A stretch of DNA of 64,000 nt from Branchiostoma floridae. Its lineage: Eukaryota; Chordata; Leptocardii; Amphioxiformes; Branchiostomatidae. The stretch covers positions 12,776,662 through 12,840,661 of the forward strand of contig NC_049994.1 of assembly GCF_000003815.2 (NCBI RefSeq), read 5' to 3'. This document shows positions 46,501-55,462 of this stretch, in pieces; position 1 is the first letter of the stretch; each line of letters begins with the position of its first letter. Both the position numbers and the translations under genes were made by a program. The notes under the pieces were generated by a model. It ran no database searches. It saw nothing but the letters and a program-made list of their open reading frames with translations, and was not told the DNA's origin.

Positions 46501-49014
46501 GTCAACACATTTCAGACACGATTGAAGATTGATTGATTAATTGATTGCCTTCCTTTATTTGTGTACATGGGATTCTACATAAAAATTATATAGCCTCAAT
46601 TTGCATTCTTGTGAAGTCATCACTCCCCATGATGTTGACCTTCTAATCCAACCTTACAGGAGGAAGGACAAAAGTCAAAGTAATGGTGCATTGCATCATG
46701 GGGTTGAGTCGTATGGGGATGGAGGGTGGAGGCCGGGGAAGCTACGAGCGAACTTTGACCTAGACAAACACATGGAAATGCAGGAAACAGAGCCGAAGGT
46801 AACGTGGCAGGGAGAGTCGTCTGTGGGCTGGATCAGAACAATACACTGCTTGTCGATTTCACTTTATTCTTTAAAAATTTGGCACTTCCATCAAATTTTA
46901 TCTGAAACCAAAACCACGTTGAATGGAAATGCATATATTTGCAATAAAGCATTTCTATATTATATTCTTACGTTTTCATAAAAAATGTTTCTTTCTAATC
47001 TGTACATTCACCTCTAAATAGTCTAAAGGGATTTGCAAGAAATTGTAGCAACACAATACATAAGGTACCCAAGTGACTGGAAAATTAAGTCAATGGTCAG
47101 ATGTTTCAAATGGCATCCACTTTCTTTCCTCAGATGTAGCAGATGCTATCTAAAACGTCTGAAAATTAACAAACTTGCTCCAGTAACCGAAGTATTGTGT
47201 ATCTTTTTTGTACCTTTATGTCCAACCTTCATCAACAGAAATGATAACAACTTTGTACATCACTGATCCAGCCCAAGCAGAACTGACTCAACTGCCCAAA
47301 TTAACAGCATTAAGTTTTGAAACTAACATCGACCTGTGGAATGTGTGTCTCTCTAGGAGAAACCGTAGCAAGAAGGAATTGGGGTTTAACCATGACGTGG
47401 TTGAAATGCAGCCCAACGTTTACTCTGACGTCACTGAGGTTTGTGCGTGTAATATGAACCAGAGATTCCTGAAGCAGAGATTCAAAACAGTTCTTCTGCC
47501 AATAGTACACTAGTGTTAGTCCCCCGTCACACATTCATATCCAGACCATGTTTAGGAGTTAAGCCCCTGTCACACATAGCTGACCAAGGCCAGTCCCAAC
47601 CTTCTCCAGGCCATGGTTAGGAGTTAAGCCCCTGTCACACATAGCCGACCATGGCCTCCCAACCTTCTCCAGACCATGGTTAGGAGTTAAGCCCCTGTCA
47701 CACATAGCCAACCATGGCCTCCCAACCTTCTCTCTCCAGACCATGGTTGGGAGTTAAGCCCCTGTCACACATAGCCAACATGGCCTCCCAACCTTCCCTT
47801 AACCTTGGTTAGGAGGTAAGCCCCTGTCACACATAGCCAACATGGCCTCCCATCCTTCTCTAGACCATGGTTGGGAGTTAAGCCCCTGTCACACATATAG
47901 CCAACATGGCCTCCCAACCCTCTCCAGACCATGGTTGGGAGTTAAGCCCCTGTCACACATAGCCGAACATGGCCTCCCAACCCTCTCCAGACCATGGTTG
48001 GGTGTTAAGCCCCTGTCACACATGCAATTATATTAGCCCATGAGACAAACTATGTTTTCTGTAAAGATGATGGAATGGCCATAATTTTTGTCCATGATAG
48101 TACAAAAAGCTGATGGTCAACTGACGGACCCAATTGCAATGTAGATGGTAGAAGTATTGGGGCAGGTGTTGGTGTCAAGTTGGGGTCATCACCATGCAGT
48201 AAATCAATATGGTACTGGCAGACTAACTGTTTGGAATCTCTGCTTTTGTATCTCTAATGGTGGCATATTGCTTGAGCCTATGTTGCTGCCATAAAAAGTC
48301 AAAATGCTTCCAATTTCTTCTTGTGGTACTCTTGTGCTTGTTGGTTTCTGTGTTGTTGCATTGTGAGTGAAAGTCACAAAAAGATAATGTTAAGTGTATG
48401 AAGTATCAAACTATCATTTTCATAATTAAATTTGAAACAATTTAACATTTTGAAATATATATAAGAACATTGATTGAGCTACATGTAAGGTTACATGTAG
48501 GAATAAATGAATGCTCTGAAGTTTTTGCATTATGTTCACAATTGCCACAAAAAGTATTCAATTTGTTACCTTCTGAGTGAAAGTCAGATGAAATGAATAA
48601 CAGTATGAAGTATCAACTCAGCAGAATAATGAATGACTGTTTGTTTCAGGTCTTTGTATGTGTTTGTGTTTGCTTCTTTGGGGATGCTTTGCATGCTTCA
48701 AGTTAAACAATTTGTTTTTATTAGCCTGAGTACCATCCTCCGTAATGGCTGCTGGCTCAGTACTTTCATTGCTAATCTGTGTTTAGCAAGCAAAAGTATT
48801 AAGCCAGCGATCGCTACAGATGATACTACTCAGGCTATTTTTCTATACGAACTGTTGTTTTCTGTTGACAATGTATCCTCTGTGTCCATCACCTCCACAG
48901 CATCGGCTGAGCGGAGACGAGGCGGCGGACGGTGCCACCACGTTCGGGAGTGGACACACCAACAAGGCAGCAACCGGGGACGACGGCAAACAACTGGACA
49001 TGGATTACTTCTAG
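19464..49014 (+). CDS. Mucin-like EGF/SEA type I membrane glycoprotein (whole gene)
   Basis: 24 exons spliced by hand, 2,751 coding bases, 916 residues with the first tail exon or 897 with the second; every junction keeps phase. Order: signal peptide, Thr/Ala-rich mucin region, EGF, a run of EGF modules mostly of calcium-binding type, SEA, calcium-binding EGF, Cys-rich/EGF, one TM helix, tail of about 90 residues. The EGF-SEA-EGF-TM core is the layout of membrane mucins (MUC3/12/17, MUC13 group), but the long EGF array recalls fibrillin-like proteins. It is expected at the apical cell surface as a shed or cleaved glycoprotein. Exons could be missing in the long introns at 19600-26779 and 28524-33016. 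The 3' UTR may run to the AATAAA at 52151-52156. Confidence 0.85.
19640..19945. other. GC- and CpG-rich stretch just after exon 1
   Basis: A 300-base block (for example GGCGGTCGGCGTGGCG and GGGCGGCCACGGGGGCAT) stands out from the AT-rich intron around it. Both strands are open for 60-78 codons, but no splice sites or domain support a gene. It may be a first-intron regulatory island or foreign insert. Confidence 0.35.
21431..21745. mobile_element. Foldback element with CAGGGCTTGAAATAC termini
   Basis: CAGGGCTTGAAATAC at the left and GTATTTCGAGCCCTG at the right match at 14 of 15 bases as inverted repeats. Inside, TGCAGGTTAGTGCAGGTAAA and its complement-like TTTGCACCAGTGCAGGTATG add a second level of symmetry. 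A decayed copy is at 16995-17077. The CAGGGCT start is shared with the larger element at 30293. Confidence 0.75.
22380..22950. repeat. Three-unit tandem repeat of about 200 bases
   Basis: Each unit has, in order, TGTGAGCTGATTACTGGAGA, TATGTCAGATGAGATGAA, GATGGTTATGGAAAT and AATCTCCAAGCAGATGTTGG. The first two units are close and the third has diverged (GATCTCCAAGCAG, and an added TATATATAGCC). No coding content. Confidence 0.85.
25416..25638. mobile_element. MITE family T, copy A
   Basis: Left ATGCTAGTTCACTTTTATCC, right GGATAAAGGTGAACTA-type inverted end (GCAGATAAAGGTGAACTA). The middle is itself palindromic: TTTCAAATTGCAATTTTTTT meets AATATTGCAGTTTGAAACC. The same design recurs at 26916, 43604, 44708 and 49081. 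Confidence 0.75.
26916..27130. mobile_element. MITE family T, copy B
   Basis: TAACGCTAGTTCAC at the left, GGGCTAGCGTTA at the right and the central palindrome CAAACTGTAATATTTTT / TTGCAATTTGAAACG. Confidence 0.75.
28302..28523 (+). CDS. EGF/SEA gene, exon 4: largest mucin-type exon
   Basis: Acceptor TTTTTATTGGCAG, donor CTACAG/GTCTGC, 222 bases, phase 1 to 1. About 74 residues, nearly all Thr, Ala, Ser, Asn, Val, with no Cys; ends [19 protein letters not shown]. Typical of an O-glycosylated stalk. Confidence 0.8.
29302..29670 (-). CDS. Unexplained minus-strand open frame inside an intron
   Basis: ATG at 29670 opens 123 codons (begins [18 protein letters not shown], contains [17 protein letters not shown] and [14 protein letters not shown]). 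Ahead of it on the minus strand are two CCAAT boxes (GCCAATAG near 29762, GGCCAATCAACG near 29716). The local sequence is richer in CpG than the intron around it. No domain or homologue is recognised and no splice partners were found. It could be a small nested gene, a first exon, or a transposon remnant. Confidence 0.25.
30293..31943. mobile_element. 1.65 kb DNA-transposon-like element with CAGGGCTC ends and CTAGT flanks
   Basis: The ends are CAGGGCTC and GAGCCCTG, perfect 8-base inverted repeats, flanked on both sides by CTAGT (30288-30292 and 31944-31948), as expected of a target duplication. Next to the left end GCGCTCCTAACTC and TTAGGAGCGCC form a hairpin; near the right end GTCGCGATGCGACC does the same. 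The interior has a 170-codon open frame at 31048-31560 without recognisable transposase motifs, so this looks like a non-autonomous element. Confidence 0.65.
33017..39458 (+). CDS. EGF/SEA gene, exons 5-14: ten EGF modules, one per exon
   Basis: Exons 33017-33133, 34423-34545, 34949-35071, 36010-36132, 36719-36841, 37095-37223, 37773-37886, 38241-38375, 38685-38801 and 39333-39458, all phase 1 to phase 1 with about 40 residues and six Cys each. Eight open with the calcium-binding motif (DVDEC, DINEC, DVDEC, DIDEC, DVDEC, DIDEC, DDDEC, DVNEC). The first ([12 protein letters not shown]) and seventh ([12 protein letters not shown]) lack it. The eight also carry the Asp/Asn hydroxylation pattern C-x-(D/N)-x4-(F/Y)-x-C, for example [10 protein letters not shown] and [10 protein letters not shown]. 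Such arrays form calcium-stiffened rods. The uniform phase allows exon shuffling or skipping without frame loss. Confidence 0.92.
33250..33440. repeat. TG-rich simple repeat region
   Basis: Degenerate (TG)n interrupted by ATGTTTG and CTTG. Apparent open frames on both strands here are low-complexity artefacts. Confidence 0.85.
33720..34335 (-). pseudogene. Decayed LINE fragment, C-terminal part of a reverse-transcriptase polyprotein
   Basis: Read on the minus strand with frameshifts, the sequence gives [20 protein letters not shown] followed by [20 protein letters not shown], the R-x-(R/T)-x-G-x-Y-x-LN ... C-x-CG ... (T/D)-x-H pattern found after the RT domain in non-LTR retrotransposons. 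Upstream on the same strand CPVCHTSTI and [11 protein letters not shown] fit the same polyprotein style. Stops and shifts show it is dead. Confidence 0.5.
35257..35748. mobile_element. Composite foldback element with 60-base arms carrying a hammerhead-like motif
   Basis: The left arm (ACAACCACAGCTTTATTTCC ... CTGTCACCTTCCTCAGGGC) and right arm (GCCCTGAAGAAGGTGACAG ... GGAAATTGAGCTGTGGTTG) are inverted copies of each other. Between them sits copy 2 of the interspersed repeat first seen at 2607-2870. In the right arm CTGAAGA (35692-35698), a GGTGAC/GTCACC stem, and GAAA (35717-35720) follow one another. Confidence 0.65.
35405..35670. repeat. Interspersed repeat, copy 2 (first copy at 2607-2870)
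   Basis: Aligns along its whole length with 2607-2870, for example GTGCCCGAGGGCTAATTGCA and CTATTTCTAAACAGGTTGG, with scattered substitutions and small indels. It lies between the arms of the 35257-35748 foldback. Confidence 0.75.
36205..36640 (+). pseudogene. Decayed LINE reverse-transcriptase fragment, interrupted by a foldback element
   Basis: Plus-strand translation with one stop and one frameshift gives [20 protein letters not shown] then [20 protein letters not shown], the conserved LG-x-x-(I/L)-x(3)-L-W-x(2)-H-(I/V) ... K-x(5)-L-x-LR-x-L-x(3)-G/R pattern after the YADD core of non-LTR RTs. A foldback (about 36405-36531) interrupts it, and [20 protein letters not shown] may be its continuation. 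Confidence 0.6.
36405..36531. mobile_element. Foldback MITE, relative of the element at 48722-48838
   Basis: GGTACCATTCTCCATTATA at the left pairs with TATAATAGAGGATGGTTCCC at the right. The centre CTACTGGCTCAGTCTTTTTG with CTTGCTAATCTGTG also occurs in the 48722 copy (CTGCTGGCTCAGTACTTTC, TTGCTAATCTGTG). Confidence 0.65.
39770..40973 (+). CDS. EGF/SEA gene, exons 15-17: SEA domain
   Basis: Exons 39770-39879 (phase 1 to 0), 40307-40371 (0 to 2) and 40780-40973 (2 to 1) give [20 protein letters not shown], then [20 protein letters not shown], then [18 protein letters not shown] and a tail with two Cys. The order alpha-helix, F-x-G-V, then GSVV-x-x-(Y/F) strand is the SEA fold. GSVVA matches the GSVVV-type site at which SEA domains of membrane mucins cleave themselves between Gly and Ser (bases 40784-40789). 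If active, the receptor would exist as two noncovalently held subunits. Confidence 0.85.
41284..42740. mobile_element. 1.46 kb foldback element with 35-base inverted ends
   Basis: The left end AGGCCTAGGAAAAAAATGTT continues GTGTTTCCTGTAAC. The right end is its reverse complement, GTTACAGGAAACACAACATT to TCCTAGGCCT. Just inside both ends is CCGACCCTA (as ACCGACCCTAG and TACCGACCCTAA). There is a 24-27 base A-run near 42643. No transposase frame was recognised. Confidence 0.75.
43379..45683 (+). CDS. EGF/SEA gene, exons 18-21: post-SEA EGF modules
   Basis: Exon 18 (43379-43528) is a calcium-binding EGF ([31 protein letters not shown]). Exon 19 (44325-44405) reads [18 protein letters not shown], a half EGF. 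Exon 20 (44999-45068) reads [18 protein letters not shown] and, through a phase-2 intron, joins exon 21 (45640-45683), [12 protein letters not shown], completing one more EGF. These lie between SEA and the membrane, the place of the second EGF in membrane mucins. Confidence 0.85.
43604..43840. mobile_element. MITE family T, copy C
   Basis: TTCTAGTTCACCTTTATCC with GCAGGGTAACCTATATCCG at the left and its complement GATATAGGCTACCCCATGG with ATAAAGGTGAACTAGCGTTA at the right; best preserved ends of the family. Confidence 0.85.
44708..44948. mobile_element. MITE family T, copy D
   Basis: Left CACACTAGTTCACCTTTAT, right GTTACCTTGTGGATAAAGG; central palindrome TGAAACTGCAATATTTCAAA with AAATATTGCAGTTTAAAACC. 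It ends only 50 bases before exon 20. Confidence 0.8.
45225..45425 (+). mobile_element. SINE-like repeat with a polymerase III B box
   Basis: GGTCATGAGTTCGATCTCTG resembles a B box (GTTCGATCTC). It is followed by GCTGCTTTCTCTGCTTTGCA and CTCAGCATTTGGGAGAG, the look of a tRNA-derived SINE body. Confidence 0.5.
45974..46061 (+). CDS. EGF/SEA gene, exon 22: transmembrane helix
   Basis: 88 bases, phase 1 to 2, [20 protein letters not shown] then IIIAVCACC. About 27 hydrophobic residues with small residues in the middle and a Cys cluster at the inner face (possible palmitoylation). The next exon, whichever is used, starts RR, the positive-inside stop-transfer signal. Confidence 0.9.
46660..46798 (+). 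CDS. EGF/SEA gene, cytoplasmic exon 23a
   Basis: Acceptor CCTTACAG, donor CCGAAG/GTAACG, 139 bases, phase 2 to 0. Reads [18 protein letters not shown] then, later, [17 protein letters not shown]. It can splice straight to 48901. Compare exon 23b, which has the same phases and a similar ending. Confidence 0.8.
47357..47438 (+). CDS. EGF/SEA gene, alternative cytoplasmic exon 23b
   Basis: Acceptor TGTCTCTCTAG, donor ACTGAG/GTTTGT, 82 bases, phase 2 to 0. Reads [18 protein letters not shown] then [10 protein letters not shown]. If spliced after exon 23a it would enter in the wrong phase and hit TAG after three codons, so it must replace 23a. The tail it gives has a Tyr (NVYSDV) that 23a lacks at that place. 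Confidence 0.7.
47520..48025. repeat. Minisatellite, about eight units of roughly 62 bases
   Basis: Units follow AAGCCCCTGTCACACATAGC, CAACATGGCCTCCCAACC, TTCTCCAGACCATGGTT and GGGAGTT. The first and last units are partial. All frames are open over parts of it, which creates false ORFs on both strands. It lies in the intron just after exon 23b. Confidence 0.92.
48722..48838. mobile_element. Foldback MITE ending 62 bases before the last exon
   Basis: AGCCTGAGTACCATC at the left pairs with GATACTACTCAGGCT at the right; relative of 36405-36531. It sits in the acceptor region of the final exon. Confidence 0.75.
48901..49014 (+). CDS. EGF/SEA gene, last exon: C-terminal tail
   Basis: Acceptor CATCACCTCCACAG, phase 0, TAG at 49012-49014. 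Reads [20 protein letters not shown] and ends KQLDMDYF. It is hydrophilic, and the MDYF end could be a short linear binding motif. Confidence 0.85.
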   Translation, partial: HRLSGDEAADGATTFGSGHTNKAATGDDGKQLDMDYF

Positions 49015-49080
49015 CATATCTGGAGATAGATTAACAACACTATCTGTCTTCTCACTATAGTCAATGGTGCCAATATTAAT

Positions 49081-49221
49081 GCTAATGCTAGTTCACCTTA
49101 ATCTGGGGGTAGCCTATATCCGTTGTTTTTAAAATCAGTATTTAGGGATGTCAAGTCAACGTACAGTGGTTTTATATGCAGTGGATGTAGGTTAACCTGC
49201 AGATAAAGGTGTATTAGCATT
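49081..49221. mobile_element. MITE family T, copy E (shortened)
   Basis: Left GCTAGTTCACCTTAATCTG, right GTTAACCTGCAGATAAAGG; the central palindrome is largely lost. It lies in the likely 3' UTR, 70 bases after the stop codon. Confidence 0.7.
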
Positions 49222-52160
49222 GTATTCAGACACGTTGATCTGTCAATTTATTTTCAATGTTTTATAACTATAAAACTGACACTCAAGGCTGGTCTGATCT
49301 ACCTCTATCTTGTTTTAAGTTCAAATAAGATGGCAGTGAAAAACTGAACGGTTTTCATGAAATGACGACCGGACCTTTTTCAGTGACAGGCTCCAAACCA
49401 GAATTGCTTTCTTTGGTTTACATGCAGGTTTGAGAGAAACACATAGCAACTAGACATATTTTCTTTTTCATTATTTTGGTCAAATTATCTTTAATTCTAT
49501 GCACATTATAATCAGAGCTTCCATAGGACTCACATTTGATTGACACTTAGTGTTACAATGTTGAATTCTAAATGCAAAAGTTTCCATTGAAAACACAGTC
49601 ACGTGGTTACTACTTAAAGTTTCTGACAGCATACATTTTGCTTCAACCTGTCCTTAAGAGCTGTCCTTATTATTTCATTTTTTCTGATAGCAACTTTTCA
49701 AGCACAATGAAAATCTTATTCTGATTTTGGTTCGAATCATAGCTAGGTCCAGTGTAGCAAAAATGAAGAATATTAGAGTTTCTTTTTCAATTTCATGCTT
49801 TAAAGACAGTTTTTCGCATCTTACCCCTTTGTCGTAATTGCTTATAATTCAAAGTCCAACTGGCACTTAGATAAATGGAATGGGAAAAAAATGTGCAAGT
49901 GTGCCAATGTTTGGAAGTGACCATTGCAATATCTACAGCTTTACATGACATGCCTGTATCATGTACAGTGTAGTTGGTGCAAAGATAATTAGCAGGTTGT
50001 TAAAGGAGTTAAACTCACTTTCAAATTGATTATTTTGTAAAAGCTTCCCTATGGAACACAGTTAAATCAATGGCGTTTTGGTGCCAACTTTTTCTTGGAG
50101 ATATAAAATCTGCTTAGCCAAATAGTCTTGTTTAGAGGGTTTAATGATTGTACAGATGATATAAAATATGCAATGATCTTTGGGGTGTCTTCCACATGTG
50201 AAGCAATGTAGCCAGGCTGTGCTATTCACATGATATCTGTTTTCTACGGTGATTGGATGAAATCCATGGTTTTACTTTGTGTGTACAGTAGTTCAAAATT
50301 ATCTTCTTCCCCTGGTAACTGTCATCTGTTGGTTAAGTCCCTGTGGATAATATGTCAAGTTGTCAACCCCCTATCCCACCTGGTTAGCAGTTTGTAATGA
50401 GGTTTAAGGAGATGGGAAAAGGTGTCACAAGTGCCAGTGTTACAGTAGTCCATATCCTCTTCTAAACTGTCAGCTGTTTAGTGAAGTCCCTGTAGATAAT
50501 ATGTCAAGTTGTCAACCCCCTATCCCACATGGTTATAGTATAAAGTGAAGAGATGGGAAAAGGTGTCACAAGTGCCAGTAGTGTAAACATTGTACTTAGT
50601 GCCTGTGTCATAGATAAAAGTTGTACTTAGGGGAGAACCATGTGATATTTTGAGGTGAAACTTCTTTGGAATAGGCCTTTTATTCCAACATATCATACAA
50701 TATTTCAGATTATTACAGTCAAATGGTCTCTCCCCATACCACAATTTTTAATCCAAAGTTCATGCAGTGCCTTATAGTAACTAAAACCATTTTTATTCCA
50801 ACTAATGAGATTTTAGAGGGGACATTTCAAACTTGAATACTTTTTAACCTAAAAGAGGCCAAATAGACATATAGAAATTATGTATTTTGTAAAGTTTTGT
50901 TTATTGACACAATATATACTCTGGCCATTCTAGTTTATGGTTGTAAGGAAATTTGTTAAAAACAATAGTATAGAGAGTCCCTGTTTTACTGCATCAATTT
51001 TGAAATGTCCCCTTTGTACCAGTTGCAGGGCCAACTGGCATTTTATAGACAGTTTAAATTTTGTGCAAATATCCTCTGAATGATGTTAGAAATTGCTTTC
51101 CTCCAATGATTTGTTGTTTTACTGAAATATCGATCCTCCTTTAATTGTAACTTGTGGAAATTGAATGTTAATTGTTAAACTGAATTTAACAATAATAATT
51201 TGACTTTTTTTCATTTTCTGCTGGTAAGTGGCTCGCCTCTGACCATGTATTAACAATTGTTAAACTTTACTTAATCTGTCATTTTACATCTAGTGTCTTA
51301 ATCAGTCTTTAAATTACAAATAGCAAATCATTCAGGGAGAATTTGACAGCAATTCGACATTGCAATGTTTACTTACAGACATCAGATAGCAAACCTTGTG
51401 TCATATGTAATAGTTTACACTTGTCTGTTGATTCTGCAAGTAGTCTACTTTTATAGTTTTTAATCCTGGTTTAAAAAAAAAACTCCTTGTATTTTGGGGG
51501 TTTAGCATGCGCTTGTAGTTATTGTTCCCTTGAGAGAATGCAAAAGGAAAACTTTTCCTGCATCAAAAGATTTTGTTGGGGAGAGTGTGACTGTTTCCCA
51601 TGATGCATTTTTGTTTAGCTAAACTCTATGTGCACATGTGTTGTTATGGTTTTTACCTTGTTGCAAAGAATTAGCTATGATTATATAATTGATAATGATT
51701 ATATTGCTTTAATTGTTGCAAAGTGCCTCGCACAAGGAATGCTTGCAATAGAAATGATTTGTTCTTGAATACATCTTCAAATCAGGAATTCTAACGCTTT
51801 CTGTAGTTTGCTAGGGTGATAACGTTAGTCTCTAGGATTGCATTTTCAAGTTTTAGTTTGATTTTTTAATGCTTTCTTTCACATAGTGTTTTGACAGCAT
51901 GGTTGGTTGTGCACAAATTTCAGAGAAACATGTAAGAAGAAGATGGTACTTTTGTTGATAAAGTACAAAATACTATTTATACTCTTGACACTAAAACTGC
52001 TTTTGGCAAAAAAAGTAAATGAAGAATCAGCGGTGTGGAATAAGGTGATGTTTTCATGCCATTGTGACAGAAGCAGCTGTACATTTGCTGGTATTTTGGT
52101 GTTAGTGTTGAAGAAAGATGTATAAATTTGTCACTTTGGAGATAAATTGCAATAAAGTTT
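49222..52160 (+). other. Likely long 3' UTR of the EGF/SEA gene
   Basis: Nearly 3 kb of T-rich sequence, almost free of the MITEs and microsatellites that crowd the introns, ending in AATAAAGTTTGTTG with AATAAA at 52151-52156. A 145-base-spaced direct duplication (50333-50450 and 50478-50585; shared blocks TAATATGTCAAGTTGTCAAC and GATGGGAAAAGGTGTCACAA) lies inside. No coding frame. A downstream unannotated transcript is the alternative. Confidence 0.45.
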
Positions 52161-52493
52161 GTTGTTTCCGATTTGCACTAGGTCTTGTATCTTTATGTGT
52201 AGTCTAATAAGGCCTACTAATCCTAAGTTACGATCAAACATGATTTGACTGTAGCTTGTTACTAGCAAGCTTGTTATCAGCATAGTGTGCACCTGCACAC
52301 GCTTCCAATAACGGTATTAACAATGTCTACGCTCGCCAACGACCTCTAGCGATATTAATAGAAACTGCAGCCAACAATTTACTGCGGGTTTTCTCACTTC
52401 CTGTTTAGACAAGCTCGTGCCCATTGACGACAGCGCCTTTTCTTAGAAGGGTAACGGCGAGTACTTACGCGTAGGCAACCGGAAATGTGACTT

Positions 52494-52500
52494 TATAAAA
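52494..52500 (+). promoter_or_regulatory. TATA box of the WFIKKN-like gene
   Basis: TATAAAA lies 93 bases before the start codon. A start of transcription near 52525-52530 would give a 5' UTR of about 60 bases. Confidence 0.65.
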
Positions 52501-52586
52501 AGCCTCAGCAAATCGCCTGACCTTTAAATAGAGAGAAAACCACTCGGAACACAGGCGCACAACTCGTGGTACGACTCTTTACAACA

Positions 52587-54239
52587 ATGAAGATGCTAGT
52601 ATCGCTCGTCATTTTAGCAGTGATTTCTGCAACATATGGTGAGTAGTGATGTTATATATTTCCTTTGGCAGAATGTGGTGTTCGCTACCGGTGATAGTCA
52701 AGGAGATTAAACAAGATTCTTTTAACCTCCTTGCTATAGTGAATTTGTATGTGCGTCTTCGTGTTGAATGTTGAGGATGGTTACTGTATTCATGTGTCAG
52801 TGGCTTTAATACGATATTAAAACTTGTGACCGTCTTTGACTAGTATGTACTAGTATGTCCATAAATACGGAGAGGGCAGAAGAGACTCGGGAGCTTAGAA
52901 TACAGACGAATACCAGGCTTAAGTTGGATAGGATTTAAACAGTTTCATTCGTGCTCTATCCGAAACTGGGCTTTACTCCAACTATCAACTGGGCTTTACT
53001 CCAATAATGAGGCCCCTTAAGCTCGTCACCAGTGAATATAGCCTGGTTACCAAACCCAGCCCGATATCAAGTATTTATCGTGCACGAAAGATTGAGGTTG
53101 GGGTATGGTATCAAGGCTACAGTGAATAGTGAAATTGGTTTATATAAAAGGCACAGTCAATGCATTTTTTTAAATATTTGCGGTCCACTACATATAGAAA
53201 TATGCTATCAATGCACGATATACCTTAAAACAAAATGGCAGTTTTTTTTTCTTCTTTTCATGCCAAACTTTCTTCTATCGTGGAAGAGATCATAAAAATA
53301 CACACACGGTTGGAAGTCGAGCGGGGCAGTGTTTCATGCCATGTACGTGAAAAGTGCACGTGGGCGATGGCACATCTTTATGGGGTTACCGGAGGTCATG
53401 TTGTTATCACTTGTGGTCTGTAGAAAATTACTGACACTTCCGGTGAGCGGTAGCATCTTCCTGACGGTTTCGGAAGCCCATGGGCCTTCGTAAAGACTGT
53501 CAACATAACAGTAATCAACATCATGACAAGGCATGATGGCGAGCTGAACTTTTACATAAGAGACATGTAAAACCTTCTCTCTTTCATGTTCTTTCTTTCT
53601 CTCTCTCTTGCACCCACTCACTGTCTCTCTCTCTCCAAGCTTCTCTTTCTCTCTTTCTTTCTATCTTGCTATTTATCTACCTCATAAGCACAAACACACG
53701 CACTTGCAAATACATCCCGATTAAATACAGTAACAGGATGCCAAGCTACATATTGACCAGGAAGGCTTGTGATGTAGTCACAAGACGTGCAGTCAAAGCC
53801 GCGTGATTCCAATATAACCAGCGCTCCTCCAATGTATACAAAATGTACTTGGATTTCGTGCCTAAAAAAATCCAAAGTTGCCAAATCCGAGAAACTGCTT
53901 TATTTGCATCTTCGAATAACATCTTAGGCACACCGCTAAATGAACGCACAAACTGCAAGTGTAAAGATAGCAATTAAAAGCGCAGAATGACGTTAAAACA
54001 CGTCGGTGCAGAAGCATACATCTGCATTTTTATTATTCTTTTTTTTTTCAATTTATTTTGTTTGGAATGTAATTCTACCGGAACTCCCTGCTCTGTTGCG
54101 TGCCAGGGGGAACGACAGGGAACTGAAACGTTGTGCCTTGTCATTCATCCGTTTTCCTGACTCATACACGAACAGATAATGATAGTACAGTCTCTCTCTC
54201 TCCCTCTCTCTTTCTCTCTCCCTTCTCTCTCTCTCTTAA

Positions 54240-54299
<60 letters not shown>

Positions 54300-54729
54300 A
54301 CTCCCTATTCCCCTCTCCCCCTTCTCTCTCCTCTTTCGTCAACATCTAGAAAGAAATGGACTATTTCTGAATATGATGCGTAGATGAAGGTTAACATACA
54401 AGTAGTAAGAAACAGTGCAAAAGTTATTAAAGAAACAGGCTAGTTTTGTAAACGGGCAGACTTTTCAGATAGCATTGTGAATCGTATGATGTGTTAACAG
54501 TAGGTAAAATCCCGCTCTCTCTTTACCGTACCAGGTCAGGGGGCCCCTCGGCAGAAGGACGGCTCCTGCCCGCCGGTAGACCTGGACTCCTTCGGTCTGT
54601 GTGCGGACCTATGCGATGCGGACGGGGACTGCCCTGGCGAACTGCTATGCTGTCCGAACGCCTGTGGCGCCACCGTGTGTCAGGAACCAGTACTGCAGAC
54701 CACAGAGGCACCGCCTGAGCCCCCGACAG
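52587..54729 (+). CDS. WFIKKN-like: WFIKKN-like gene, exons 1-2: signal peptide and WAP domain
   Basis: Exon 1 codes [18 protein letters not shown], a signal peptide. Exon 2 (54535-54729) codes the WAP (four-disulfide core) domain from [16 protein letters not shown] through [16 protein letters not shown] to PNACGATVC, with all eight Cys including the CC pair. A Thr/Pro/Glu linker follows ([11 protein letters not shown]). Phases 1 and 1. Confidence 0.92.
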
Positions 54730-55430
54730 GTACGACAATCAAATATTCTTCTTCAATGGCGGAATTTCGAAGATCATAACGTTTTCTTATATCACCTAAG
54801 CTAACCATGACATGTTCCAATATTCCCTCATAATAGCTGATTGTAGCTATAATGCCTAGTCTAGTAACGTTACATTTGCTATTCCTGAACGAATGAACTT
54901 TGCTCGCAAAAAAAGTTGTTCAATGTAAACCTATATGGCAAGAAGAAAACGTTGCCTTTTACTCATTTATATATAAAGTCACAGTAGTGAAAAAGATTTT
55001 TTAGAAATGAAAAGTGAATGTGTGTGATAAATACCGAGGCTTCTATCGCGTATTTTAGTGTGTGAGTGTGTGTTTTTTTCGCGTGAAAACCGTACAAAAT
55101 AATCTCCAAGTACACCCTACGGTACCATAAGATAGTATCAAAAGCTAACAGTGGAGTGAAGCCGGACTAGGAGTGTGTATGCTCCAATAGCCTCTGCCAA
55201 CTTTTCTACTATCTTATGCAACCGTAGGATCTGCTTGGAGATTAGTATACAAGAGAAATATACAATACATCTACTTGGAGGTGATTAACAGTAACCTTGT
55301 GCCTGTAGATCCATGCCTTGAGGTGACGTGTGTGCAGCAGGGGGCGTCATGTGAGGTCATGAACGGTCAGGCCATGTGCAGGTGTCCCTCCGACTGTTCT
55401 CGGTAAGTGTGTGTGGGTTTGTGTGTGTGT

Positions 55431-55462
<32 letters not shown>

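Noticed and set aside
47559-48036. ORFs with repeated [12 protein letters not shown] or GVKPLSH motifs
   Set aside because: Translation of the minisatellite on both strands; no coding evidence.
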